A stretch of 64,000 nucleotides of DNA. Origin: CAVTWY01 sp963738575. Lineage in GTDB: Bacteria > Pseudomonadota > Gammaproteobacteria > Burkholderiales > Burkholderiaceae_C. The position numbers were made by a program, and so were the translations under genes. Every line of letters starts with the position of its first letter. Within the stretch, counting starts at the first letter, position 1. The stretch spans positions 930,001 through 994,000 of the forward strand of contig CAVTWY010000004.1 in NCBI GenBank assembly GCA_963738575.1, given 5' to 3'. The notes under the pieces are model-generated. The model made no database searches, had not been told where the DNA came from, and worked only from the letters and a program-made list of their open reading frames with translations. Shown in pieces: positions 19,857 to 32,427 of the stretch.

Positions 19857-20753
19857 ATGATGATTCGGTTGGGGCGTTCCTTGAAATGGGTTGGCGTTTT
19901 TTTGGCTGTGGCGATGGCGGCCGGTTGCAACAACGCCGTTGATGCAACCGTTGCGAGCGCGCCGGTAACCAACGCGCCTGTAACCGACGCGCCGGTAGGC
20001 AACGCTCCCGAAACCAACGTGCCCCCAAGCGGCGGGCTTGCACCGACCGCCTGCATTGCAAAGCCAGATCATCGCGTCCTGTACCTTGGCAACAGCCAAC
20101 TCGCCGTTTGGGACATGCCGACGCTCATCAATTCGATGGCCAACAGCGCCCTAGCGCCTTGCCCCAAAATCGCGGGCGAATTGGTCAATGGCGGCAATCT
20201 GCGCGAGTTGTGGCTCGCCGGCAATGCCGCTGCTGAGATTCGCTCTGGCAAGTACGACACGGTCGTGTTGGCCGAATCAATTGACATCGTCTACCCCGGC
20301 GCAGAGGGGTACCCTTCTGCGTTTGAAACTTACGCGACCGCGTTTATCGAGTTGGCTCGAAGTGTTGGCGTAGAACCTGTTTTGTACGCCACGCCCAGTG
20401 TTCAGAATCAAAACATGGTGCAAGACTTCACGGCCATGGCAACGCCCCAAAAGGCCCTTGCGCGGGCACTCAACGTCAAACTTGCAAGTGGCGGGCTGGC
20501 TTGGTTGCGTGCCTGGCGTGAACAACCTGATTTGGTCTTGCATGCATCTGACGCGGCGCACCCTGGTTTTGTGGGTAGTTATTTGTCTTCGCTCGTTATC
20601 TTTGCAGCCATCAACGACGCCAGCCCCCAAGGATTGACCAATGCACCCGTCACGGATTGCAATTTTGGGCCCTGCGTGCCCATTTCAACCGAACTGGCGG
20701 CCCAACTTCAGCGCATTGCCTGGGAAGAGTACTTGAGCAGCCGTCAGCCGTAG
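19857..20753 (+). CDS. SGNH/GDSL-hydrolase-like lipoprotein
   Basis: A 298-residue lipoprotein with lipobox MAAGC near residue 22, then a Pro/Thr/Asn-rich linker built from four 15-base repeats (19959-20018). The catalytic domain has VLYLGNSQL as a GDS-like block I with Ser, and DAAHPGFVGSYL as the block V Asp-x-x-His dyad. These fit SGNH esterases and acyltransferases. The substrate is unknown; cell-surface ester cleavage or acyl transfer is possible. The start is ATG 19857 or 19860; the frame is open to 19794, immediately after the NRPS stop. Position suggests a role with the NRPS product, which is inference only. Confidence 0.65.
   Translation: MMIRLGRSLKWVGVFLAVAMAAGCNNAVDATVASAPVTNAPVTDAPVGNAPETNVPPSGGLAPTACIAKPDHRVLYLGNSQLAVWDMPTLINSMANSALAPCPKIAGELVNGGNLRELWLAGNAAAEIRSGKYDTVVLAESIDIVYPGAEGYPSAFETYATAFIELARSVGVEPVLYATPSVQNQNMVQDFTAMATPQKALARALNVKLASGGLAWLRAWREQPDLVLHASDAAHPGFVGSYLSSLVIFAAINDASPQGLTNAPVTDCNFGPCVPISTELAAQLQRIAWEEYLSSRQP
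19959..20018 (+). repeat. Four 15-bp imperfect tandem repeats in lipoprotein linker
   Basis: Four consecutive 15-base units encode APVTN, APVTD, APVGN and APETN. They form the flexible linker between the lipid anchor and the catalytic domain of the SGNH lipoprotein. The unit is a multiple of three, so copy-number change would alter linker length without breaking the frame. Confidence 0.8.
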
Positions 20754-20881
20754 CACAATGCACGGCTGGGCGAAGCACCCTTTGCTTCCGATGGCGTCGC
20801 CGCTGCGACCCGAAGCGTGCTTCAAGACTTGCCCATGAGAGCTCTCGATCACCGCCTGATGGCGTGCGCCGTGTGCACCAG

Positions 20882-22540
20882 ATGAGAAGCGTGGTCGAAC
20901 CCAACCGCCCCGCGCTGGTGCTGATGTTTTTGGCGTTTGCGTTTGCGTACTTCTTGTCAGCCCTGGTTCGCGCCATCACGGCCACGTTGGCACCGGCGTT
21001 CAGTCAAACCCTTTCCCTGAGTGCCGGCGATCTCGGTCTGTTGGCTGGGGCGTACTTTTTTGGTTTTTCACTCACTCAATTGCCCCTGGGCCAAGCGTTG
21101 GACCGATGGGGCCCCAAGCGAGTGCAGTTGACGCTGCTGGCGGTGGCGTGCGCGGCCTGCTTGGCTTTTGCATCGGCCAACACGCTGGGCGGGCTTGTGC
21201 TCTCGCGCATGGCCATTGGCGTGGGCGTGTCCGCGTGTTTGATGGCGCCGCTTACGGCGTTTCGGCTGGCGCTGCCAGTCGAGCAGCAATTGCAGTTGAA
21301 CGCGTGGATGTTGATGACGGGCTCATTTGGCATGTTGGCTTCCACGCTCCCGGTTTACTGGCTCGAACCCGTGGTGGGTTGGCGCGGCCTTTTCATGGGC
21401 ATCGCTGCGCTGTTTGTACTGTCGATGGTCTTGGTGGCTTGGTTGGTGCCGCGCCCCGCAACGCAGCGTCGTCAAGCAAGCCCCGACAGGAACGCGGCTC
21501 CGCCAGTGGGTTATCGACAAATTTTTTCGCATCCTCGGTTTGTGCAACTGCTGCCCGTTGGCCTTGTGATGTATGGCGGCATGGTTGCCGTGCAGGCACT
21601 CTGGGCCGGGCCGTGGTTAACGCAGGTTGCGGGGCTGGGGCGCGAGCATGCAGCCCAGGGCTTGTTCATCATCAATCTGGCAATGTTGGTCACTTTCTTC
21701 GCGTGGGGGGTCGTGAGCCCCAAGCTGTCAGCACGAGGCGTCGACTCACACCGCCTGATGCGTTGGGGCTTGGCTTTGCCGCTCGTCGTTCTCCCCATCA
21801 ACTTGTGGTTGGGTAGCGCGGCGGGGGCGGGCATGTGGGCGCTGTGGTGCGTGTCCTCAACGTTCATTACCTTGAGCCAACCGTTGATCGCTCAGCAGTT
21901 TGAAACCGCCGTTGCAGGAAGGGCCCTTTCAGCTTACAACTTGGTGCTGTTCGTGGGCATCTTTCTCATCCAATGGTGCATTGGACTGATGATCGATGCG
22001 CTCCAAGGCTGGGGCTGGGACCCAACAAGTGCCTTTCGCGGCGCATTCGCAGCTTTTGGTCTGATGAGTCTGTTTTCCTACGGGTGGTATTTGTGGCGAG
22101 AGCATGTGATTGGCATGAAGAAGCCCCAACCTGTTCGGGATAATGCAACCATGACTCAGCTGATCATCGTTGCTCATGCACCGCTTGCCAGCGCGCTGAA
22201 AGCCGTGGCGCAACATGCTTTTCCAGAACTGGCCCCCACCATTGCCGTGATCGATGTGGAGAGCGACGAGGCGCCCGAGGGGGTGACAACAAGGCTGCGT
22301 GCGTGTTTGCCTGCGGGTGTGTCAGCCTTGATCTTGGTGGACGCCATGGGCGCCACCCCCTGCAACGCCGCGCAACCGTTGGCCCGCGAGGGTGAGGTGA
22401 GCATCGTAGCGGGTGTCAGTGTGCCCATGCTTTGGCGTGCCCTCTGTTACGCCCATGAACCCTTGGCAGCCCGCACGCAGCGCGCGCTCGACGGCGCTGT
22501 CGGGGGGGCCGTTATCGTTTCGCCTCTATCCAAGCCATGA
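20882..22540 (+). CDS. MFS transporter continuous with a mannose-type PTS EIIA domain
   Basis: A single 552-residue frame. Residues 1-423 are a 12-helix major facilitator transporter with the loop 2-3 motif GQALDRWGPKR. Residues 424-552 start at an internal ATG (22151) with TQLIIVAHAPLASAL, a full EIIA-Man (ManX) domain whose phosphorylated histidine lies in VAHAP (His9 of the domain). No stop separates the two. Either this is a true fusion, or EIIA is made from 22151 as a separate protein; a GGATAATG sequence just before resembles a -10 element. HPr and enzyme I follow directly. The EIIA stop overlaps the HPr start (ATGA). Confidence 0.8.
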   Translation: MRSVVEPNRPALVLMFLAFAFAYFLSALVRAITATLAPAFSQTLSLSAGDLGLLAGAYFFGFSLTQLPLGQALDRWGPKRVQLTLLAVACAACLAFASANTLGGLVLSRMAIGVGVSACLMAPLTAFRLALPVEQQLQLNAWMLMTGSFGMLASTLPVYWLEPVVGWRGLFMGIAALFVLSMVLVAWLVPRPATQRRQASPDRNAAPPVGYRQIFSHPRFVQLLPVGLVMYGGMVAVQALWAGPWLTQVAGLGREHAAQGLFIINLAMLVTFFAWGVVSPKLSARGVDSHRLMRWGLALPLVVLPINLWLGSAAGAGMWALWCVSSTFITLSQPLIAQQFETAVAGRALSAYNLVLFVGIFLIQWCIGLMIDALQGWGWDPTSAFRGAFAAFGLMSLFSYGWYLWREHVIGMKKPQPVRDNATMTQLIIVAHAPLASALKAVAQHAFPELAPTIAVIDVESDEAPEGVTTRLRACLPAGVSALILVDAMGATPCNAAQPLAREGEVSIVAGVSVPMLWRALCYAHEPLAARTQRALDGAVGGAVIVSPLSKP

Positions 22541-22806
22541 ACAAAAAAACCATCACGATCAGCAACAAGCTTGGTCTGCACGCGCGGGCATCGGCCAAGC
22601 TCAGCAAATTGGCCGGGAGCTTTCAGTGCGAGGTTCACATGTCACGCCAACAGCGCCGCGTCAACGCCAAGAGCATCATGGGCGTGATGATGCTGGCTGC
22701 AGGGATTGGGTCTGACGTGGAGCTGGAAACCGAGGGCGTGGACGAAGACGCCGCCATGGCTGCGCTGGTGGCCTTGATTGACGCCAAGTTCGGTGAATCA
22801 GCCTGA
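22537..22806 (+). CDS. ptsH: Phosphocarrier protein HPr
   Basis: An 89-residue phosphocarrier that takes phosphate from enzyme I and passes it to EIIA. His15 lies in GLHARASA. Ser46 lies in NAKSIMGVMML, the recognition site of HPr kinase/phosphorylase, so regulation through HprK is likely as in other betaproteobacteria. It overlaps the EIIA stop by four bases and is followed after 48 bases by enzyme I. With no EIIB or EIIC nearby, this looks like a regulatory rather than sugar-importing phosphotransfer chain. Confidence 0.95.
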   Translation: MNKKTITISNKLGLHARASAKLSKLAGSFQCEVHMSRQQRRVNAKSIMGVMMLAAGIGSDVELETEGVDEDAAMAALVALIDAKFGESA

Positions 22807-22854
22807 TTTGACGCGTTTAAAGTACCCCCCCGTCAACCCCATGCGCCGCTTCCC

Positions 22855-24639
22855 ATGAGCATTCAAGTTTTTGGCATCCCGGTGTCTCGCGGCATTGCGA
22901 TTGGTCGGGCGGTGTTGATCGCGTCCAGCCGGGTCGACGTGGCGCACTACTTCATCGCTGACGACCAAGTTGAGGCCGAGGTCACGCGGTTGCGCCTTGC
23001 GCGCAACGAGGTTGCGCAAGAGTTGACCGTTTTGCAGCGCGAACTACCCCCGGAAGCCCCGCACGAATTGGCAGCTCTGCTGGACGTGCACTTGATGTTG
23101 CTGCACGACGAAACCATGATTGCTGCCGTCAAGCATTGGATCGCCGAGCGCCACTACAACGCCGAGTGGGCGCTGTCAGCCCAACTGGAAGTGGTGGCGC
23201 GGCAGTTTGACGAAATGGAAGACGAGTACTTGCGCGAACGCAAGGCCGACATGGAGCAAGTTACCGAGCGCATGCTGCGAGCGCTCAGCCGTGGCGAGCA
23301 ACCAGCATCATCGGTGGTGCTGGCGTCGTCAGCCGCAGGTGCGGCGCACGAAGAGCCGCTCATCTTGGTGGCGTCCGACATTTCACCGGCAGACATGTTG
23401 CAATTCAAGCGCAGTGTCTTCAAAGGCTTTGTCACCGACGTGGGTGGCAAGACATCTCACACGGCCATCGTGGCACGCAGCATGGACATCCCCGCTGTGG
23501 TGGGCGCGCGCGAGGCCAGCCGCCTGATCCGACAGGACGATTGGGTGGTGATCGACGGCAACGCAGGGGTGGTGGTGGTTGACCCCTCGCCCATCGTGCT
23601 CGAAGAGTACCGATTTCGCCGTCAACAAGCCGAGCTCGAACGTGCCCGGCTGCACCGTCTTCGGCACACGCCCGCCATCACGCTGGACGGCGAAGCGGTT
23701 GAACTGCTGGCCAACATCGAGCTGCCTGCAGACGCGGTCGCATCGGTCAACGCAGGTGCCGTGGGCGTGGGCCTGTTCCGCAGTGAATTTTTGTTCATGA
23801 ACCGCGGCGCCACGCTGCCCACCGAAGACGAGCAGTTCGAGGCTTACCGAGAGGCTGTGGTGGCCATGAAAGGCCTGCCCGTCACCATCCGCACCGTTGA
23901 CGTGGGGGCCGACAAGCCATTGGACAGGATGTCGGCGCATGACCTGCGCCGCGAGTCCACGCTCAACCCAGCGCTGGGCTTGCGCGCGATTCGCTGGAGC
24001 CTGTCCGAGCCCCACATGTTTCGCCAACAACTGCGCGCCATCCTGCGCGCCAGCGCCTTCGGCAAGGTTCGGCTGTTGGTGCCGATGGTGGCCCAACGTG
24101 CTGAGTTGCTGGGCACGCTGGAGGTGTTGGCGCACGCCAAGCAACAACTGCGTGATGCCAAGAGGCCCTACGTCGATATCGAGGTAGGCGCCATGATCGA
24201 AGTGCCCGCTGCCGCTCTCATGCTTCCCACGATCCTGCGCTACTTTGACTTCGTCTCCATTGGCACCAACGACTTGATTCAATACACCCTGGCCATCGAC
24301 CGCGCCGACGAGCACGTGGCCCACCTGTACGACCCGTGGCACCCTGCGGTGCTGCAGCTGATCGCCAACACCATCGCTGCCGCACGCGCACAGCGCAAGG
24401 ATGTCAGCGTGTGTGGCGAGATGGCAGGTGACCCCGCGTTCACCGAGATCCTTTTGGCCATGGGGCTGCGCAGCTTCTCCATGCACCCGGCCCAAATTGC
24501 CGCCATCAAGCAAAAAATACTGCGATGCGACACCCGAAGGCTCTCGTTGTCGCTGGCCAACGTGATGGCTTCTGAGCAACCGCACGAAACCGCGAAAAAA
24601 ATGCTGCTCTCGGATGATCCCGCTAAGTCCTTGAAGTAA
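22855..24639 (+). CDS. ptsI: Phosphoenolpyruvate-protein phosphotransferase (enzyme I)
   Basis: A 594-residue cytoplasmic enzyme that transfers phosphate from PEP to HPr. The phosphorylated histidine is His202 in GGKTSHTAIVARSM. The C-terminal TIM-barrel domain has MNRGATLPTEDEQF, IGTNDLIQYTLAIDR and the active-site cysteine in VCGEMAGDP. Length is close to the usual 570-590. It completes the EIIA-HPr-EI chain. No convincing terminator hairpin was found after the stop, before the rRNA promoter region. Confidence 0.96.
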   Translation: MSIQVFGIPVSRGIAIGRAVLIASSRVDVAHYFIADDQVEAEVTRLRLARNEVAQELTVLQRELPPEAPHELAALLDVHLMLLHDETMIAAVKHWIAERHYNAEWALSAQLEVVARQFDEMEDEYLRERKADMEQVTERMLRALSRGEQPASSVVLASSAAGAAHEEPLILVASDISPADMLQFKRSVFKGFVTDVGGKTSHTAIVARSMDIPAVVGAREASRLIRQDDWVVIDGNAGVVVVDPSPIVLEEYRFRRQQAELERARLHRLRHTPAITLDGEAVELLANIELPADAVASVNAGAVGVGLFRSEFLFMNRGATLPTEDEQFEAYREAVVAMKGLPVTIRTVDVGADKPLDRMSAHDLRRESTLNPALGLRAIRWSLSEPHMFRQQLRAILRASAFGKVRLLVPMVAQRAELLGTLEVLAHAKQQLRDAKRPYVDIEVGAMIEVPAAALMLPTILRYFDFVSIGTNDLIQYTLAIDRADEHVAHLYDPWHPAVLQLIANTIAAARAQRKDVSVCGEMAGDPAFTEILLAMGLRSFSMHPAQIAAIKQKILRCDTRRLSLSLANVMASEQPHETAKKMLLSDDPAKSLK

Positions 24640-24725
24640 AAAGAAAAAACAGTGACGCGGAGCCTCCGGGCACGGTTGAAGCGGCCTCATTTGGGGCGCC
24701 AACCTAGAATCTTTTTGAGCCATGC

Positions 24726-24755
24726 TTGACGGCGCATCCAAAAACGTGCCAGAAT
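24726..24755 (+). promoter_or_regulatory. Candidate rRNA operon promoter
   Basis: TTGACG (24726-24731) and CAGAAT (24750-24755) are separated by 18 bases, which is a fair sigma-70 match about 390 bp upstream of 16S. The 507-bp stretch 24640-25146 has no gene: it holds this promoter, the leader and boxA. Other rRNA promoters may exist, since a TAGAAT at 24705-24710 lacks a well-spaced -35. Confidence 0.45.
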
Positions 24756-24982
24756 CGTGGTCTTCGCTGATGACAAGTCAGCGAGCTGCGAAGAAAAAAG
24801 CAAAAACGGTAGAAGTTGTCAAAGTTACTGCCACAGGGTGCGCCGCAAGGTTCACCGCACGGGTCACCGCAAGGTGAGAGCAGAGACAGCAGAAAGCCGA
24901 GGAATCTGATTGAGGTTTTGGGGTGAGTGAACAGCTCATCCAGTAACCTGTAAAAGATGCCAAGTGTTGGTGACTCGCAGCA

Positions 24983-24995
24983 AGCTCTTTAAAAA
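24983..24995 (+). promoter_or_regulatory. boxA antitermination site in rRNA leader
   Basis: AGCTCTTTAAAAA matches the boxA consensus TGCTCTTTAAAAA at all but the first base. It is the binding site for NusB/NusE, which protects rRNA transcripts from Rho termination. It lies about 150 bases before the 16S gene, the usual place. Confidence 0.8.
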
Positions 24996-25146
24996 TATAC
25001 AGCCGATAAGCGTGGGCGTTTGATGGCGAATGCCACGAGTCCTGAAACGAAAGTTTTAGGCTCAACAAATGCTCACGGAAAACAGTAAGTGAAGCTTGTA
25101 CATAAGTTCACTTCAATTCCGTTTTGAGTAGTTTTTTTTCAAGATC

Positions 25147-26678
<1,532 letters not shown>

Positions 26679-26823
26679 GAGTAAGAGCATTCAAAGTCTT
26701 GCGCCCACACTTATCGGCTGTCATTGCGACAGAAGTGAAATCGAGAATCCGGCGGCTCAGCCGTGCAACGCATCGCTGATGCTGCCTGGTAACCATAGAG
26801 CCACTGGCATGACGCATACCTGA

Positions 26824-26900
26824 GGGTCTGTAGCTCAGCTGGTTAGAGCACCGTCTTGATAAGGCGGGGGTCGTTGGTTCGAGCCCAACCAGACCCACCA
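26824..26900 (+). tRNA. tRNA-Ile (GAT)
   Basis: A 77-base cloverleaf beginning GGGTCTGTAGCTCAG, with anticodon GAT in CTTGATAAG, T-loop GGTTCGAGCC and an encoded CCA end. It is the usual first spacer tRNA between 16S and 23S. Confidence 0.97.
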
Positions 26901-26960
26901 ACCACCTCAGTGATTGGTACACATCGTGTTGATGCGTTAGTTTCGATACGTTCAATCGTT

Positions 26961-27036
26961 GGGGGATTAGCTCAGCTGGGAGAGCACCTGCTTTGCAAGC
27001 AGGGGGTCGTCGGTTCGATCCCGTCATCCTCCACCA
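26961..27036 (+). tRNA. tRNA-Ala (TGC)
   Basis: A 76-base cloverleaf beginning GGGGGATTAGCTCAG, with anticodon TGC in CTTTGCAAG, T-loop GGTTCGATCC and an encoded CCA end. It is the second spacer tRNA of the rRNA operon. Confidence 0.97.
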
Positions 27037-27148
27037 TTCACTTCTTAGTCTGAGACTGAATTCGGACACGCGAAAGATCTTTGTTGATCTTTGGCGTGTC
27101 CGATCTTGTTGATCCTGCGCATGTGGGTTCAATGTTCTGATCGGCTGT

Positions 27149-27161
27149 CGCTCTTTAAAAA
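27149..27161 (+). promoter_or_regulatory. boxA site in 16S-23S spacer
   Basis: CGCTCTTTAAAAA repeats the leader boxA before 23S. The rest of the 379-bp spacer 27037-27415 holds a hairpin (a CCTCG/CGAGG core near 27385-27402) and the left arm of the 23S processing stem, but no gene. Confidence 0.78.
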
Positions 27162-27401
27162 TTCATAGAGTCGAAATCAGTGTTGTTGACGGAAAGCGCG
27201 TCGGGGGTAAAGGCCTGGCGAGCACCGTGCCGTCAACAACTTTTTGATTGCGTCAACCAGACTTCAACTTTGGAAGCAATTTCAAATGTTTGAAGAATTA
27301 GGCGTAACGCGTAAATACTCAAAACCCAATACCTGGTAAAGCTCCGGGGTTGGGAACGTAAGTTAAGACTAGTCCTTGACGATGCCTCGTTAGTCACGAG
27401 G

Positions 27402-27415
27402 CGTCAAAGTTATAG

Positions 27416-27422
<7 letters not shown>
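27402..27422 (+). repeat. Left arm of 23S processing stem
   Basis: This 21-base segment is perfectly complementary to 30275-30295. The two arms bracket the 23S gene and would form the long duplex cut by RNase III during maturation. It spans the mature 5' end, as usual. Confidence 0.85.
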
Positions 27423-30274
<2,852 letters not shown>

Positions 30275-30283
<9 letters not shown>

Positions 30284-30295
30284 ATAACTTTGACG
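30275..30295 (+). repeat. Right arm of 23S processing stem
   Basis: It is perfectly complementary over 21 bases to 27402-27422 and completes the duplex flanking 23S rRNA. Confidence 0.85.
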
Positions 30296-30438
30296 CTGTC
30301 TGCGTCAGGTGGGTCTTAGCTTGGTATGAAGTGATACGCCTTCTGGTACAAGCGCAATCAAAAAACTGATTCGAACTCTATGAATTTGCTTGCCTGAGCT
30401 GTCAGTGAAAACTGATATTCAGGTGGGCGGCAAGTTAA

Positions 30439-30552
30439 GCCTGATGACCATAGCGAGGTGGTCCCACTCCTTCCCATCCCGAACAGGACAGTGAAACGCC
30501 TCAGCGCCGATGATAGTGCGGATTCCCGTGTGAAAGTAGGACATTGTCAGGC
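30439..30552 (+). rRNA. rrf: 5S ribosomal RNA
   Basis: About 114 bases with GCCTGATGACC at the 5' end pairing with the GTCAGGC end. The internal blocks GTCCCACTCC, CCCATCCCGAACAG and GAAACGCC are typical of 5S rRNA. It follows 23S by about 155 bases. Confidence 0.95.
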
Positions 30553-30563
30553 TAATAATGGGG

Positions 30564-30595
30564 AAGCCCGGATGAGTATTCATCCGGGCTTTTTT
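30564..30595 (+). terminator. Rho-independent terminator of the rRNA operon
   Basis: An 11-bp perfect stem (AAGCCCGGATG paired with CATCCGGGCTT) with a six-base loop is followed by a T tract to 30595, twelve bases after 5S. Confidence 0.93.
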
Positions 30596-30611
30596 CATGG
30601 GGCAACGCTAT

Positions 30612-30638
30612 TTGGCGTCGCGGTGTTTTCGGTATCAT
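30612..30638 (+). promoter_or_regulatory. Candidate promoter placing the transcript start at the ATG of the next gene
   Basis: TTGGCG (30612-30617) and TATCAT (30633-30638) lie 15 bases apart. Transcription would begin near 30645, at or next to the first ATG (30647). The spacing is short, so support is modest. Confidence 0.35.
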
Positions 30639-30644
30639 TGTTCA

Positions 30645-30668
30645 ACATGACAAACATGACAAACATGA
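30645..30668 (+). repeat. 9-bp tandem repeat across the start codon
   Basis: Units ACATGACAA at 30645 and 30654, and a partial unit at 30663, give three in-frame start codons (M-T-N-M-T-N-M-T). The repeat length keeps the frame if copy number changes. Confidence 0.85.
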
Positions 30669-31405
30669 CCCAGAGGACCGCCGAGTTCGCCGCTTTGCAT
30701 CAGCCCGGCAGGCCCTTGATCCTGTTCAACGTTTGGGATGCAGGCAGCACGGTTGCGGTTGCCAAAGCAGGTGCTAAAGCAATCGCCACGGGCAGTTGGG
30801 GCGTTGCTGGTGCGCATGGCATCGGTGACGGCGAAAAGTTGCCCATCAACATCGCGCTTGCCACGTTGACTGAAATTGTCGCCGTGACTGACCTGCCCGT
30901 CAGCATCGACATGGAGGCAGGGTACGGCGCCGATGCGGCTGGCGTGGGTGCGTCGGTGCAGCGCGCTGTTGACGCCGGGGCAATAGGCATCAATCTTGAA
31001 GACAAGGATCCCGTCACCCGGACGCTGTTTTCCACATCCGTGGCCAGCGCGCGAATGGCAGCGGCGGCTTCGACTGGGGTGTTCGTGAACGCCCGGTCCG
31101 ACATCTTCATCCTGACACCGCCAGCCGATCACGACGCTGCCAAGGTGGATGAAATGGTGGAGCGTGCCAAAGCGTACGCCGACGCAGGCGCGCGCTGCAT
31201 GTTTGCGCCCTTTTTGCAGGACCCCAAGTTGATCGAGCGGTTGTGCAAGGCCTCGCCGCTGCCGGTCAACATCCTGATGCGGCCTGGCTGCCCCGATCAC
31301 AAAACCTTGGCTGGTCTTGGTGTTGCGCGCATCAGCCATGGGCATGGGCCGTGGGCTGCGGCGATGGCTGCACTTGAAGGGCAAGCGCGCGAGCTGTATT
31401 CGTAA
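30647..31405 (+). CDS. Isocitrate lyase/PEP mutase family protein
   Basis: A 252-residue TIM-barrel enzyme of the PEP phosphonomutase/isocitrate lyase superfamily. Family blocks are LILFNVWDAGSTVAVAKAG, the metal-site SIDMEAGYG, GINLEDK and VFVNARSD. The members nearest in pattern are annotated as carboxyvinyl-carboxyphosphonate phosphorylmutase-like or oxaloacetate-decarboxylase-like; the substrate is not determinable here. Three in-frame ATGs lie nine bases apart at the start (30647, 30656, 30665). None has a ribosome binding site, and the upstream rRNA terminator isolates it from rRNA transcription. Confidence 0.8.
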   Translation: MTNMTNMTQRTAEFAALHQPGRPLILFNVWDAGSTVAVAKAGAKAIATGSWGVAGAHGIGDGEKLPINIALATLTEIVAVTDLPVSIDMEAGYGADAAGVGASVQRAVDAGAIGINLEDKDPVTRTLFSTSVASARMAAAASTGVFVNARSDIFILTPPADHDAAKVDEMVERAKAYADAGARCMFAPFLQDPKLIERLCKASPLPVNILMRPGCPDHKTLAGLGVARISHGHGPWAAAMAALEGQARELYS

Positions 31406-31500
31406 GTTCGGCGCCAGCCATGCCTGCAAGCGGCGCTGCGTCAGCCGCCTGCATGGTTTGAAAAGGGGGCCGCGCCGCAGGACCGAAAACGCCCTGCCGC

Positions 31501-32427
31501 TCAAGCCAGCTGCAGCATCCCGCTTTGCCGCGTCAGCACACCGTTGCTTAGCAAGTCGTTGATGCAAGCTTGAGCCGTTTCGCGGATCACGGGGCTTGCG
31601 CCATGGGACAAGATGGGCGCCGAACAAAACCACGCAATCACCTCAGTCTCGGCCCGCGCGTGGTGTTCGAGCATGTGAAACATCAGCAGCGCGCGCTGGG
31701 CGTGGCGTCGATGCACGTCGGGGTCTTTGCGGTAGCGAGCCAGGCGCTGGCGGCTGCCCTCGATGGCACCCGCCACGTCGGTGAAAGACCTGCCGTGGCC
31801 CGGAATGACCAAGTCGGGTTGCAAGCGCTCGATGCGGTTCAGCGCCTCGGCGTTGGAGGCAAAGCCTTCGGCCCCTTCCAGCTCGGGAAACACAATGGCC
31901 AAGCGCCGCTCCCACAGGGCGTCACCCGAGATCAGCACCCGGTGCTGCGGCTCAAACAGCATGAGCGCATCGGGGTCGTGACCGGGTGCCGCATGCACCT
32001 GCCAGGCGGTCTCGCCCAACATCAAAACGTCCCCATCACGCATCCCACGATCAGCCACAAAACGCTCGCACTGCTGCTGCGTGCGTTGGTACGTCAACAC
32101 CAATTTGTCCCAGGCCTGCACGGCTTGCAGCATCGTTTGTGGGATGGCGGTTTGGGCGCGAGGGTACAAACGCTGCAGCGCTGCGTTGCCACCGCAGTGG
32201 TCCGAGTGCAAGTGCGTGTTGACGATGTGGTCCAGCGCGCGAGGCCCCAACGCCGTTTTCACCAATTGAGTGGTCAGTTCGGCATGGCTGCCGTAGCCCG
32301 TGTCCAACAGCGTGGTGGGTAGGCCTGGCACGTTGCACAGCACGCCGTTGGACGACAACCAGCCGCGCTCAAAAACCGTCAACCCCAAGGCTTGCAGCGT
32401 TGCAGCAACGCCATCAGCGTCATGCAT
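31501..32427 (-). CDS. MBL-fold metallo-hydrolase
   Basis: A 308-residue metallo-beta-lactamase-fold hydrolase. The metal motif is THLHSDHCGG (HxHxDH). Later ligands are in HAAPGHDPDA, ISGDALW and IPGHGRSF. The C-terminal 80 residues are helical and may add a winged-helix-like domain, as in LACTB2/RNase-related MBL proteins. The ATG at 32427 overlaps the end of the upstream acyl-CoA ligase by 8 bases, so they are coupled. A role in thioester or lactone hydrolysis linked to fatty acid or aromatic degradation is possible but not shown. Confidence 0.82.
   Translation of the reverse strand: MHDADGVAATLQALGLTVFERGWLSSNGVLCNVPGLPTTLLDTGYGSHAELTTQLVKTALGPRALDHIVNTHLHSDHCGGNAALQRLYPRAQTAIPQTMLQAVQAWDKLVLTYQRTQQQCERFVADRGMRDGDVLMLGETAWQVHAAPGHDPDALMLFEPQHRVLISGDALWERRLAIVFPELEGAEGFASNAEALNRIERLQPDLVIPGHGRSFTDVAGAIEGSRQRLARYRKDPDVHRRHAQRALLMFHMLEHHARAETEVIAWFCSAPILSHGASPVIRETAQACINDLLSNGVLTRQSGMLQLA

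Noticed and set aside
23383..24741. Long minus strand frame of 452 residues opposite ptsI
   Set aside because: It is antisense to enzyme I and has shadow-type composition. No family pattern is visible.
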